A stretch of 64,000 nucleotides of DNA from Nannobrachium achirus (taxonomy: Eukaryota > Chordata > Actinopteri > Myctophiformes > Myctophidae): NCBI GenBank assembly GCA_963921795.1, contig OY997659.1, forward strand, positions 21,301,659 through 21,365,658, in the 5' to 3' direction. Below are positions 24,696-36,574 of the stretch, in pieces. The position numbers and the translations under genes are program-made. Position 1 is the stretch's first letter, and each line of letters begins with the position of its first letter. A model generated the notes under the pieces. That model had not been told where the DNA came from and made no database searches. It worked only from the letters and a program-made list of their open reading frames with translations.

Positions 24696-25005
24696 GACGG
24701 CCAGACTACACCAAGGCTTTTCACGCGTGTCTGTGCGTAGAATTTATTGCGTGCGCAAATCGCGTTTGGAAAGATCCAATTATATACAGTATCAATGATT
24801 ACGGCTACACCAGGCTCACGGATAGCGCCATCCCCGGATACGCATGCTGTACAAATAGGATTGGTTCTATTTTGTACACGCGCGTACAGTATGCATTTTG
24901 TACACAGAATCCTCAGGTCTCCTGCACAAATACTCCCTCCTTGGTGTAGCCAGGGCACGAACAGTGCACGCGAGCGCGCACATTTTCTGGTGTAGTCCGG
25001 CCGTC
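24696..25005. mobile_element. TIR element, GACGGCCAGACTACACCA family
   Basis: GACGGCCAGACTACACCA (24696) and TGGTGTAGTCCGGCCGTC (to 25005) are inverted with one mismatch. It is 310 bp, CpG-rich and non-coding. A truncated inverse copy lies at 1216-1395. I see no certain target duplication. Confidence 0.78.
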
Positions 25006-25709
<704 letters not shown>

Positions 25710-26279
25710 GGTGTTCAGTTAACAAAACGGCAGTGGCTGCAATTTGATGCCTAAGGAATGTTTCCGCCTGCTTGTCTCAATAAAACAACTCCACACAATG
25801 CTGTGTGTGTGCGTGCGTGCATGTGTGTGTGTGTGTGTGTGCGCGCGTGTCACACATGTTGACCATTGGAGAATGTTTCATCCTCCACTGCACATGCCAT
25901 CTACTGTATGATTCATATGTGTTGAAGATTCCTATATTTACAGTACAAGAGGCCAATGCTAAAACACTGTAAAGTGAACCAGCATATTTTTGTGTGTGCG
26001 TGTGTTTGCGTGTGTGGGTGCGTTTCTCTCTATTGACCACACCATTAAATAAAATGACATTATATTTGAATGCTAGACTAGTCAGACACCTCTGTCCCAA
26101 GAGGAAGTCACACCAGCTGGCACTACTTGCTACTTCAGAAGTAGAGAAATCAGACAAATTGGATGAATTCTAACGGAGGGCTCCTCCAATCTTCTACAGC
26201 CTATACTTTTGAAGAGGGCACTGAACACAAATTAAAAAGGAGGGAGAAAAAAGAATAAACTGCTAAAACTTGTGGGGCC

Positions 26280-26490
26280 GGTGCCACCACGTTTTCAAAG
26301 TAGATTACCGTCTCTGTCGGGTGGCAACCTCGTATGTCCAAAAAGTACTTTTCCAGGATTCAAAAAACAAACAGGCAAAGAAGCAGATCTACAATCTCGA
26401 AAACAAGCTTGCAGTACTGCTACTTTTGATGCTTCTGTGTGACGCCATAATACGATCAAGTAAGGCGTTAATTTATGAACAAACACAAAT
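26280..26490. repeat. Interspersed repeat shared with 53920-54100, with motif copy
   Basis: Shared words: GGGTGGCAACCTCGTATGTCC versus GGGTGGAAACCTCAAATGTCC (broken here for comparison), CTACTTTTGATGCTT and TGTGTGA. A degenerate palindromic motif (AAGCAGATCTACAATCTCGA facing TGCAGTACTGCTACTTTTGA) lies at 26381-26430. Confidence 0.6.
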
Positions 26491-26516
26491 TAGCATAATT
26501 TATGGAGATATAGGAC

Positions 26517-27415
26517 AGTGGTTCTCAACCAGTGGTCCGGGGACCACCAGTGGTCCCTGAGGGGGTTCCAGGTGGTCCCCAGCTAAATGATGGAGAGTTT
26601 GTAACCAAATGGATCTTATAAATCTTTAACTCTTGAGAGTGTAAAATGAAACCAACTAGGGATGGAAATCAGAATCGGCCAATATAAAAAATCGGCAGGT
26701 ATGATATCAAACCGGCCGAATCGGTGACCGGCAGGTCACTGACATAAATACCGGTTTTATGCCATTTGTGTCTATGGCACTGCACAGCATGATGCTCTGG
26801 TCCTGTGACTAAAGTAAACATTAGCAAGTAGCAGCCAGTCTACTTAGTGGCAGCCTACAGAATACAGATGGTGCTGATTACCTTTGCAATGTAAGGATAT
26901 ATTCCATAATCCTGTGTCAATGTCGTATCCAAATAGAAGGGGGAAAAAAAGCATGCGTCACCTGCTTTCCTCCTGCCTAGTCCAGACGGTCAAATTAGAC
27001 TGGATATTGTCTGTGATTTTAGATATTGAATTATTGTGATTGATTTGGCATTAGGTGTTCTTCTAGCTTATTGGTACTCAAATTGAAGTGTCTTGTAGGC
27101 CTACTTGGCCTGAAAAAAAGGGTATTGGAGCAACCCTACTTTCTAGTTCTTAGATAAAGAAATCGGTATCGGAAAAATCGGTTTTGGCAGGTCAGACCTT
27201 CATAAAACCGGTGGATCGGTATCGGCCAAGAATTTTGCAATCGATCCATCTCTAAAACCAACTGGATCCTTACGGGTCATGGCATGGAATAGTGTCCAAA
27301 ATCTTATCCAACGATGATAACGATAATATTCTACATTTTGGGTCTGAGAGGCTAAATCTCATCAAATGATGGTCCACGGGCTCAATATAAGATAATGGAC
27401 CTTGATGTGAAAAAA
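26517..27415 (+). mobile_element. hAT-Charlie-like element interrupted by another hAT-like element
   Basis: Starts CAGTGGTTCTCAACCAGTGG. The 598-bp insert at 26657-27254 splits it. The far end AAAAAAGTTGAG is degenerate; GATAGGA after it resembles ATATAGGA before the left end. Confidence 0.5.
26657..27254. mobile_element. hAT-like element, TAGGGATGGAAATCAGAATCGG family
   Basis: Ends TAGGGATGGA and TCCATCTCTA are inverted (9 of 10). A perfect 8-bp TSD AAACCAAC lies at 26649-26656 and 27255-27262. Subterminal CGGTATCGG/CCGATTC words repeat at both ends. It is 598 bp with no transposase frame. Confidence 0.9.
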
Positions 27416-27483
27416 GTTGAGATAGGAGGTTTCCCCCCCGACAGCGATGTTATGGTGGTCTCCATAGAAACCAAACAGTGGGG

Positions 27484-27590
27484 ACACCCGCCTGGTGACT
27501 CAGACAGTTAGTGCACTGACCATATGCTCCTCGTTGAGGTGCCACAAGCCCAGTTTGAATCTAAAACGTCTCTCTACGCCAGCGCTGTTC
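27484..27590 (+). mobile_element. tRNA-derived SINE head, degenerate
   Basis: Box A-like TGGTGACTCAGACAGTTAGT and box B-like AGTTTGAATCT (27552-27562) have tRNA-like spacing. Confidence 0.5.
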
Positions 27591-27762
27591 AACCTGCGGC
27601 TGCTGCAGTATGTCTATGCGGCCCGTCATGGTCGTACCAATAAAAATAGATATATCGTCATTGTGGGGCAGAAACCTTGTATCTCCAAGTTTCAAATTTG
27701 TAATTTATTTGGTAAAGTAAAGCCTGCATGCTTCATCATAGAAGACTGTCGCACAAAACTAG

Positions 27763-27801
27763 TAAAAATAGCAGATCTACAAGCACACAACGCCTCGCAT
27801 A
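27763..27801. repeat. Single-arm motif copy
   Basis: GTAAAAATAGCAGATCTACA followed by AGCACACAACGCCTCGCAT. Almost the same sequence and left flank (ACAAAACT) occur at 63703-63741. Confidence 0.8.
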
Positions 27802-27849
27802 TGGACACTATGGATTCATAGTGTGTGTGCGCGTGTGTGTATGTGTTCC

Positions 27850-27930
27850 TTACAATTTTCAATTTAGGCATTTAGCAGACGCTCTTAATCCAGAACGATT
27901 TACAATAGGCAAGGTAATAAATACATGAAA
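27850..27930. repeat. Fish GGCATTTAGCAGACGCTC repeat
   Basis: TTAGGCATTTAGCAGACGCT then TTTACAATAGGCAAGG, a common fish retroelement tail. A related inverse piece (GTAAGTCGCTATGGATGGAG) lies at 51507. Confidence 0.6.
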
Positions 27931-27983
27931 TGCATGGAAATAGTAATCTAAAAAAATACGTAAGTATGGTTCCTTAATCTCAC

Positions 27984-28075
27984 CATAGCAGTGTTGTCAT
28001 CAGTGAGGGGTGGTTCTGTCTCCATGGGGGGGCTGAGGGCTGAATCACTGCTACTCCTCACCAACAGGGGGGTGT
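27984..28075 (-). CDS. pard3b: Coding exon of a pard3b-like gene (second visible exon, 92 bp)
   Basis: On the minus strand a TG-rich tract ending GTTACAG precedes the exon, and ATG|GTGAGA follows it. It starts with two bases that complete the split codon left by the exon at 43008-43161 and ends in phase 0. The peptide begins TPLLVRSSSDSALSPP and continues METEPPLTDDNTAM. From memory of the family, PAR-3 and PARD3B carry a TPLLVRRSSDP-type sequence right after the EIEV..SALK segment, which is the order reconstructed here. This Ser-rich segment lies between the N-terminal oligomerisation domain and PDZ1. PARD3B is a scaffold of the apical-basal polarity machinery at cell junctions. A (CA)10 tract directly abuts the acceptor. 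Similarity plus phase continuity make this a secure exon; the choice of PARD3B over PARD3 is less certain. Confidence 0.88.
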
Positions 28076-28094
28076 CTGTAACACACACACACAC

Positions 28095-28310
28095 ACAGGT
28101 TTGCAATTGCTACTTTGTGGGGACATTACACATAGTCTACTATCTTTTTGGGGACATTCCATTCATTCTTAACCCTAACCCTAACCCTAACCCTTAACCT
28201 AACCCCTAAACACCTTGTGGGGACATATTAATTTGTCCCCACAAGGTTTTTTCCTCCGATTGTACTATCTTTGTGGGGACATGAGGTCCCCACAAAGATA
28301 GTATTGCAAG

Positions 28311-28311
<1 letters not shown>
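28095..28311. repeat. GTGGGGAC repeat with telomere-like tract and two hairpins
   Basis: CCCTAACCCTAACCCTAACC-type units lie at about 28171-28210. The hairpins are ACCTTGTGGGGACA...TGTCCCCACAAGGT (28212-28247) and an 18-bp perfect stem with loop ATGAG at 28263-28303. The GTGGGGACATT framing is a recurrent fish repeat, so the telomere-like tract is part of a dispersed element rather than a fused chromosome end. Confidence 0.75.

Positions 28312-28391
<80 letters not shown>
28312..28391. repeat. (CA)n microsatellite
   Basis: About 39 CA units. Confidence 0.97.
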
Positions 28392-28394
<3 letters not shown>

Positions 28395-28994
28395 ATCAAT
28401 GGGGTAGTTCTTAAATCTGCCGCAAATCATCCCGTCATATATACTTCCCCAAAGAGCTGCTGTACTGAAATGTCAATGATTCCCAAAAGGAGCTGTGCTA
28501 CTGTGATATACTGTATTATATGCAGTCGTGTCTGCAGCAGCAGTGCAGCTACGCCATTTATGAGCTCTGCAGAGGAAACATCCACAGAGCTCAGATGTAC
28601 AGTGTCACATACAGCAGTGGTTCTCAACCTGTGGGTCAGGACCCCCAGGGGGGTCCCCAGATGATTAGCTTAAAGGAGTAGTTCACCCCCAAAATGAGAG
28701 ACTTGAGTTCAATAATATCTTTTAGTTTTCTATTGCATTCCCAAGACAATAATTTGATTACAATAAATGTACCCCCATTGATTCCGGATGGGGACCCGAA
28801 TGCAGTTTTAAGAATGTGAAAAATACAAAAAAGATATTATTGAACTCAAGTCTCCATGGCGTGAGTAATCAATAAAAAAAAGTCATTTAGAGGATGAACT
28901 AAAATGTGCAACATTGTTTTCTCAGTCAACAGTAAACAAACTAACATAAAGTTTAATTGTATAAAGGGTATCTGCACATTTCCAGACTTTTTAA

Positions 28995-29828
28995 CTCATA
29001 CAGTGCCGCCGGCCACAAGGGGCGCTAGAGTGCCAGAAATTTCTCTATAGACCTTCGCTCTAGCTTCCGTCGACACTGTCCCAAGTGCCTTGGGATTTCA
29101 CTCCAGCCAATGCTATGGGTGACTAGAGGAGGAAGCTAGCTGACACGTAGCCAAAATGCTAACACATTTAGAAGCCCGATCTAAAGCTATTTCAGTCGCA
29201 AAAAACTTTCTCTTTGGGTCTGGGAACACAATCCGGAGAAAATCCTGTCTGCGCTGGTACAGGGGCTGCACCGCGACTCAGCGTGTCACGTATGCCTTGA
29301 TGTGTTACAAATGTTTGTATATATGTTTTGAATACATGACTGCTGTGTCGTAAGACAAATTTCAGTGTGAACTGACAATAAAGTACTATATCATATCATA
29401 TCATATCAAAGATGTGATTTATTATTGGAGTGGGAGGCGCGATGCGGCCGTTAGCGCGACTACGGCCCGTGTATGGCCGAGTGTTGGCCTGGACCATGGA
29501 TGGACGTTTAGACCGGGGCTTAGTTGAGGCCTCTGATAAAATAATTCATTTTATTAAATATTCCGGACTAGTTCGGGATAGGCACCCTGGAATACGTCGC
29601 GCCGCCGACAGTATAGATTGAGGTTTTTTTGGGGGGCTCTAAACTTTATTTTAAACCATTTTCAATGGAATAAATCGTCGGACCATCTAGCGTCTCTCGT
29701 TGGCTAGCGCTGGACGAGCAAGGACCACCCACGTTGCTCCAAGCAGCTCGGGGTAAGTAAAATAGCAAATAAAATATTGTATTGGATTGAAATAAAGCCG
29801 AACTTGTTCGGGATAGGCACTAATAGGG
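28995..29828. mobile_element. piggyBac-like TTAA element (copy 2), nested
   Basis: TTAA at 28991-28994 and 29829-29832. Ends CTCATACAGTGCCGCC and GGATAGGCACTAATAGGG give an inverted CYC..(6)..AGTGCC pattern. The right half matches 12509-13186. It contains a retroelement tail ending at 29405. Confidence 0.78.
29180..29406 (+). mobile_element. Non-LTR retroelement 3' tail with (TATCA)n
   Basis: ACTGACAATAAAGTACTATA then (TATCA)n, the usual form of a fish non-LTR 3' end; the left boundary is not clear. It sits within the piggyBac-like copy and is absent from the first copy. Confidence 0.5.
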
Positions 29829-29892
29829 TTAATACCTCTAAAATGACAAATTAAACATTGGCCAAATTGTCAAATATTAGAGGAAGACATTT

Positions 29893-29946
29893 TGAAAATA
29901 GCCGATCTACCTGCTCGTTGTGAGCATGTAGATCTGCTATTTTCAC
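29893..29946. repeat. Palindromic motif element
   Basis: TGAAAATAGCCGATCTACCT, centre GCTCGTTG, then TGAGCATGTAGATCTGCTAT and TTTCA; short loop, near-complete arms. Confidence 0.85.
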
Positions 29947-30072
29947 AATAGAACTGTGTTATACAAAATGTAATGCCTCAACTTTTAGTGCTCTTCGAGG
30001 CAGGGGGGTCCCCAGTTAAAATATTATTTTGGGGGACGCGGCCTAAAAAGGTTGAGAACCACTGAAATACAG

Positions 30073-32519
30073 TAGTAACACCAGAAATGAAGAAACCCCA
30101 CACACTGCTCTTGCCCAGCAGCATCACGTTTATTCACACACTGAACGTTTCAAGAATGACTTACAGCACTGATAAAAAAGGTTCTTCTGTAGGAGTGTCT
30201 CTCAATGATTGTCTGTGACCTGTGTGTGACTAATCACCACCAGTGCCATGTCTGCTTATTATAAGCGACTTGTTGGGCTTGTTTTTCTGTAAAATGAGTC
30301 GCTTGTAAATATTGGTAGCTTCATTTTTTGGGACATCATGACCTATAGACGCACCACAACATCACTTACATTGACATTATTTACAGATAATCTATAACAT
30401 CTATGAGCTCAAAACATGCACAACCTCCCACCAAAGCCCATTTAATATAGCTTAACAACTATTTTATAACTTAAATGTATCCTGCCGTGGCTGGAGCTTC
30501 ACAGCTAGATCTGTGTTCATTTAACTCTGAATGTGTCAAAATGGGCCATTAAAAGAGATCTCTCTTATTTCTGGACTTTCTTTTTTCCAGAGTTCAGTTA
30601 TAATACTCTCAGAATTCATCCGTACTCCGTCTGGAATCCGTGTAACACATGGAGGCATCACAAATCAAAAGCAACACAGCAGGAGCCCCGTTCACAGCTG
30701 CAGCGGCCATAAGACGTCCACCCACACAAGGTCTCAGGGAGACAGTGGAGTTGCTTTGAAATTGTTTCGGAGAAGCGCACATAAAGTTGTGAACAGCAGA
30801 CCCCGTGGCTGCAGACCTCCCTCAACTACAATTAATTTTGTTTAGCTCATGTACGTGTCAAGAGCTATAGCCCTGTACGGACAGACCGAGAATATGTGCT
30901 GGATGCATGCGTGCGTGCGTGCGTGTCTCTCTGTCTGTGTGTACACAGTAAAAATCCTCTGTGTTTAGACTTAGAAAATAGAAATCTTTAATGACCTCTG
31001 AGCAGCAATTTTGGGTACAGCGCAGTACACGATAATGGTGTCCGTAGGAGAGTGGTTTGCCACGGCTTGTGATTGGCTAAACCGGAGGTAGGGAACTCTC
31101 CGCTGTGTTCACTTGGACCATACGGAGGTGCTGAAAGTCGTGGGACGAAGATTTACTATTCTGGCCCCCTGGTTTACAACGTCTAACGGCACTGAGTCGG
31201 CTCATGCGACCTTCGCACCGCTCGACACGGCGACTCGCTCGCTACCGCTCGCTCGGCAGTGTCTCACGTGGCTCAAGGTTCCCTGGGACGGCGCGCCTCC
31301 GTCGTCATCACCGAAAACAAGCGCTGCTTTCCCTTGCAACTCCTACGGATGCAATAATGGCACACAGTACTTAACAATAAAATTACCTAAAAAAACATGT
31401 CATAAAAACAAGAATCCAAATAATCTTTAGCAGCAACCATACTATCATCACGGCAACATTTTAATCAGCCGACCAAACTGAAAATAATAGACGTGTAACT
31501 TATCCAATTATAACAGGTGTAACAAAACGGGTCCATTTGGTTACATTTCTTGAGTTAACACTGGGGATTGTGTACTGCGTATATGTGTGCATAACATCTT
31601 GTCTGCCACCGTGTCTGGTGTGCCCTCCCCTAGCCTATATGAAACAACAGCTGTTAGAATGTCATCTATATTGACAGAGACAGAATGTGTAAATTCCATG
31701 CGGCTCTGCAGGGAAATGTCTGAAACACTGCCATAATGAACAGACAAGATAAACTTGCCACAGGAAAAAAAAAGAAGAAAATACAACCCTGCGATCATTC
31801 TCACTCTCAGTCAATGTGTGCTCCAGAACAAGAACACCAGGCCATTACACAAAAAGAAGGTTCCAGGTGTGCTTTCTTTCACCAAACAAGCAGGCTGTTT
31901 TTATCATTACATTTGTGAAGCGGGAGGAAATTGGAGATGTACGTGTAAGCACGCATACCGTATGCCTGTCTGTGTATTCTCCAAAATGCAGAAATGAAAG
32001 TTTTCGGAGTTTACAAAGTTACAGCTGTGTGCCAATAGAAGGCATCTGTTTGGTTGCCTAAAAGAGAGACAAGTCAGTCAGTGCGAGCTTTCCAGGAGGA
32101 GGGAACAGATGTGCTAATGTGGACACTGACAACTCTGTGGAAACTCACTCTGTTACACTTAACGCGGAGAGATTTTTCTTGGCTAATTTCACAGCAGATC
32201 AATCTGCAGTTACATAACTTGACAGAGAGAGATGCTAAAAACAGACGTTGACTGTCAAATTCTGCCGCCTACACTGAACACTACAGAGCTCGTAAATTAC
32301 GATTATAAAGGCAGAGCAACGGACATGTACATACTATACTAGTTTTTTTCAATAGCGCAGTCCTCCCACTCAGGACAAGGTGGTACTGCAGCTGAAAATG
32401 CTCTGAAAGCCAGGCAGAAATGACAGGGGCTCTGTATTCAGGAGTGGTAATTTAGCCTCAAAGTAACTTTTTGAAAAACCTTTTTGGGACATAAACAATA
32501 TGATGTTAATTATAATTTA
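30073..32519. other. Long stretch without gene or named repeat
   Basis: No PAR-3 exon found. A GC-rich block (31180-31330) has no splice-supported frame. A short (GTGC)n tract lies near 30908. This is the least repetitive part of the window. Confidence 0.4.
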
Positions 32520-33470
32520 CTAGAAGCTGGGCCGCCCTTCGGGCGGCCCAGCGTCTAGTCGGCGACCTGGCCAACTCGGGAACGATGTAAATAGAGAATG
32601 AATGCCCCGCCCTTTAATGCAAACCCCATTATACCTGTTGTCATAGGACCCGTTTTGACCATCTGTTTGCCTGTGTCCATTTATGCCCATATATGGAGAT
32701 ATCTGTATCTGTCTGTCTGTCGGCGTCCATTTTATGTCCATATATGGAGATCACTGCAGATATAGTTCTGGGTCCATTTTATGCCCATATGCCCATATAT
32801 GGAGATATCTGTCTATTTGCGTCCATTTTATGCCTGCCCCACCCTTTAATGCAAACCCCAATATACCTGTTGTCATAGGACCCGTTTTGACCATCTGTTA
32901 GCCTTTGTCCCCACCCTTTAATGCAAACCCCAATATACCTGTTGTCATAGGACACGTTTTGACCATCTGTTTGCCATTGTCCCCTTATGCCCATATATGG
33001 AGATCTCTGCACACACAGTACCGGTTGCGGAAAACTCTGATGTCAGACATCAGTTCCGCATACGGGCATTCATTTTATGCCCATATATGGAGAACGTGGG
33101 AAGAATGGTTTAGAGATACTCGGATTACATACATACATACACATTCACAGAGATTTTTTGTTGACTCATGTGGCGTACGTGATGTCAGAGCCTTTTATGA
33201 AGTGATGTCACAATGAGTCAGCGCTTCCTCCGGAACAGCCTGATGTCAACAATCAGCTCCGCATAAGGAGATTCCGAACGTTTCGCGCCGCTTCGGGAAA
33301 GCCGCGAGTCGGGTCGGGTCGAGGCCCGGCACTGCACTCCGCGCGGCGGCGGGGAACGCGCGTGCCGAATCTGAAGCCGGTGGGATGAACGGTTCTCGAG
33401 ATACGCGGATTACAAACAAACAAACAGACAGAGATTTGTCGCATTTATAGATAGATAAATGTATGGTGTA
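32520..33470. repeat. Interspersed repeat with GC hairpin and tandem blocks
   Basis: Begins with a GC hairpin (GCTGGGCCGCCCT TCG GGCGGCCCAGC, 32526-32552). The ~73-bp block CCCTTTAATGCAAACCCCAA...TTGACCATCTGTT occurs three times (32611, 32841, 32912), and the CCCATATATGGAGAT unit at least five times. Ends GAACGGTTCTCGAGATACGC then TATAGATAGATAA. Homologous to 2045-2460. Possibly a non-LTR element remnant. Confidence 0.7.
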
Positions 33471-33474
33471 GAAC

Positions 33475-34022
33475 CTTTAACTTATTCCTTTTATTAACTA
33501 CTGTAGGCTGGCGACCTCTGGGAATGAAGCCCTTTCCCATTGTACCCGTTGTATCTGTTGTCAGAGTACATAATGCAGTACTCATTTTAATTTCCAGCAT
33601 TCAAGTCATCTGTTGCTAAATACCTTTTAGGGCGTCTTGGGTGAAAAATTAGGTTTAGTCAGTAGAATGTTATATTTCTTTTGCCACTGATGAAGCTGTG
33701 TGTAATTCAATTGCGTTTAGCTCGTTCATATTTTAGTGTCAGACAAAACGCTTACTAGACCTTATATATTTGCCATTCTTTAGTCATAAAAATATATCGT
33801 CTACAGATTCTGTAGAATTAAGAGTGTTACATAGAAAACGGAGTCATACAGACCCAAGCAGAAGAGAGATTAAGAGACAGCTGTATGATATGATAAAAGG
33901 GGAAGGCTGTAATGTATGGACAGTCTAGAAACTAGACTGACCATTTAAATATTCATCACATGAATCAAACCACTAACTGCCCCTTTTAATAACCCATACT
34001 CATTAGATGTTAGAAGCTTGAG
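33475..34022. other. No gene recognised
   Basis: AT-rich intronic sequence. Confidence 0.35.
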
Positions 34023-34074
34023 ATGTCTGTGCGTGTGCGTGTGTGTGTGTGCGTGCGTGCGTGCGCACGTGCGT

Positions 34075-34122
<48 letters not shown>

Positions 34123-34409
34123 ACAATCATTTCTGTCATGGATCTGTAGGTGATTTGATGTATGTTTGTGCACATACTGTACATGCAATGCATGCAAGTT
34201 CGCCACGGTGTGCAAGTGATGTTGATAGTGTGTGTGCATACATACATGCATACACACTTTCTGTTCAAAGTGACTGCAGTGTGTATCATTTGGTGTGTGG
34301 GAAGGTAATGTATTACCATAAGTCTCTCTTCACATTACATCAGTGTGTGTGCGGTGCTGAACATGCACATTATTGTATCCAATTGGCCATAGTGAGCGCG
34401 CGCGTGTGT

Positions 34410-34450
<41 letters not shown>
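34023..34450. repeat. Several short (TG)n and GTGC tracts
   Basis: TG arrays at 34081-34119 and 34417-34450 with mixed GTGCGTGC. Confidence 0.9.
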
Positions 34451-34455
<5 letters not shown>

Positions 34456-34954
34456 GTGTGAGGTAGAGAGAGACGGTAACATATGATCATGTCTCTCTCT
34501 TCACATCTCATCAGCCCACTGCATAAAATCATCATTTAACTGAAGCCTGATGGATGAGGCATGGCACACTACTGCCTGTGCTGTTAGCATAGCTGTTTGC
34601 AAGTCTGTGCGTGTGCGTGTTCATATGCGTGCGTGCGCGCGCGCGTGCGTGCGTGTTCTGTGTGCTAGAGAAGTGGGATGCGGTTCTGAAATTGCAAAAA
34701 TTATCATTGAAGTAAATAAATGAAATGTTACATTTTCAAAGCTGCTGCAATTTTTTGCAGGTTCTGCAGTTTATTTTTTATAGGTTAAAGCGCTAATTGT
34801 CAGATGTTTCCTCCTGGCCCCCGCCATATTGACAGAGAGCCATAAGTCTACATAAACAGCAAGAACATGCTCAAATTTACAGCTCATTTGGGTATAGAAA
34901 GGCACAGACAGCGACAGGGAGGGGTGGGGAGAGAGAGAAAGCCAGAGAGAGAGT

Positions 34955-34963
<9 letters not shown>

Positions 34964-34993
<30 letters not shown>
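34964..34993. repeat. (GA)n tract
   Basis: About 15 GA units. Confidence 0.9.
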
Positions 34994-34997
<4 letters not shown>

Positions 34998-35519
34998 GGA
35001 GAAAAAACAGAATTATAGCCACTGCACAGCAGTGGGTTGATGAAGAAAATACAAAATACAGTAGATATGTCAGTAGTTAATGCTTTACGGAGCTTGATAT
35101 GATACATGATTGATTATAAGTGAAAAACTGATGTTCAAAGACTATTTCCATTGACAGCCAATAGTTTACCAAATTCTAAATACTGCACCATGTACACCAT
35201 GTACTGCTGTGTACAATAAAATAATTGCTGATGCACTGTGGGCTACATTTTTATCATTCAGAAATTCTGGCAGGAGCGAGGACAGAAAATGCATGTTAGC
35301 AAGTTTAGCAAATAAATTGTGGGAGAATTAATTTGCAGGGATTGAGAAAAACGCAGTGATTGGCTTCAAAGAGCCTGAACAGATCTGCCCACAAGTGCCT
35401 ACATGCTGGTGCAAGTTGCAAAGAGTTGGCATGTACGACAGATTTGTTATGAATTGTCAAATGTTTAAAACTTTAGACGGTTGCTGTAGCGCCACCATCA
35501 GTACAGTTGAGGAAGGCCT

Positions 35520-36004
35520 TATAGCATTGGGATCCGGGGACTCCCAGGGGTCCTTGAGGGGGTTCCAGGGGGTTCCAGGGGATCCCATGCAAATTGTGTT
35601 AATATACTGTACTGTTGCAGCATTTTAAGCACTTTAACCATATTTTATACTTTGGCTATAAAAAAACGTGAGCATTTGTGCAAAAACTGCAAGTCTTTGA
35701 GCACAGATGGATGGATTGATTTTGGGGTTTGTATTGCAAAATACACCGTGATGACATCATCACGTTGTACTTTGCTATACAACCCCCAAAATCAATCCTC
35801 CAGTTCTAGGCAACACAGAAGTAGGGGGACCTTTTTCCACATACCAACTCAAAGGTATATGAATGACATAGTTCAATATTGAAAATGGGTGGTTCTCCCC
35901 TTTAACTTCTGGAGGTCCCTTGCACAAAATACATTTGAGATGGAGGTCTGCAGCCAAACCATTTTGGCGGTCCATGTTGACATGAAAAGGTTTGAGAAAC
36001 ACTG
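35520..36004. mobile_element. hAT-Charlie-like element with inner palindrome
   Basis: Contains GGGGTCCTTGAGGGGGTTCC near its left end and AAAGGTTTGAGAAACACTGG at its right end. Carries the 86-bp palindrome 35713-35798. Confidence 0.6.
35713..35798. repeat. 86-bp palindrome
   Basis: GGATTGATTTTGGGGTTTGT faces ACAACCCCCAAAATCAATCC; arms of about 42 bases meet at GATGACATCATC with about six mismatches. A separate fold-back from the AGCAGATCT palindromes. Confidence 0.9.
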
Positions 36005-36240
36005 GATATGCATGGGAGGGAAGATCCCTTAGTCAAATCCAAGAGCAGCAGAGCTGAGACATATTGATAGTGGTGGTGGGGGATGGGGTCACGTAGGCCT
36101 AACCATATTTGCAGGTTTGTGTATTGATCATGTCAGAATGCACCCTTGTTGCTCTTAAGTCCGTGCCGTGGTGGAAGGGATGGATTATTAGATCAAACGG
36201 TTAATCAATTCCTCCCTATATGCTGAGAGAATTAAGAAAG

Positions 36241-36379
36241 AGAGGGGGGGGGGGGGAGAGAGGGAGAGAGAGAGAGAGAGAATAGAGAAATAATGGAAGA
36301 AAGAAAGAATGAAAGAAAGGAGAAAATTGACAACAATTGTGTAATCAGATGTGGAGATGAGACAGGGGGAGGGAGAGAG

Positions 36380-36452
<73 letters not shown>
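36241..36452. repeat. GA-rich tract and (TG)n array
   Basis: G-run and GA units at 36241-36281, then TG array 36381-36452. Confidence 0.92.
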
Positions 36453-36454
<2 letters not shown>

Positions 36455-36574
36455 AAAGAGAGAGAGAACCAGTAAGACTGCCTAATCGGGAGATAAGCGA
36501 CTGTCAGGTCGCATACACACATTTTGGAAGGCAATGGTAGCCAATCATGAGGGAATATGGGAAATGGGACAGAT

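Larger units (their letters stand above)
28615..30064. mobile_element. Complete hAT-Charlie-like element carrying nested inserts
   Basis: Starts CAGTGGTTCTCAACCTGTGG and ends AAAGGTTGAGAACCACTG. Flanks ACATACAG (28607-28614) and AAATACAG (30065-30072) agree at 7 of 8. Inside are a TTAA-flanked piggyBac-like element (28995-29828) and a palindromic motif (29893-29946). Around 28677-28890 a further fold-back has ACTTGAGTTCAATAATATCT facing its inverse near 28835. No transposase frame. Confidence 0.85.

Noticed and set aside
28171-28210. Ancient telomere-telomere fusion site
   Set aside because: Only about six telomere-like hexamers, one orientation, embedded in a common GTGGGGAC fish repeat.
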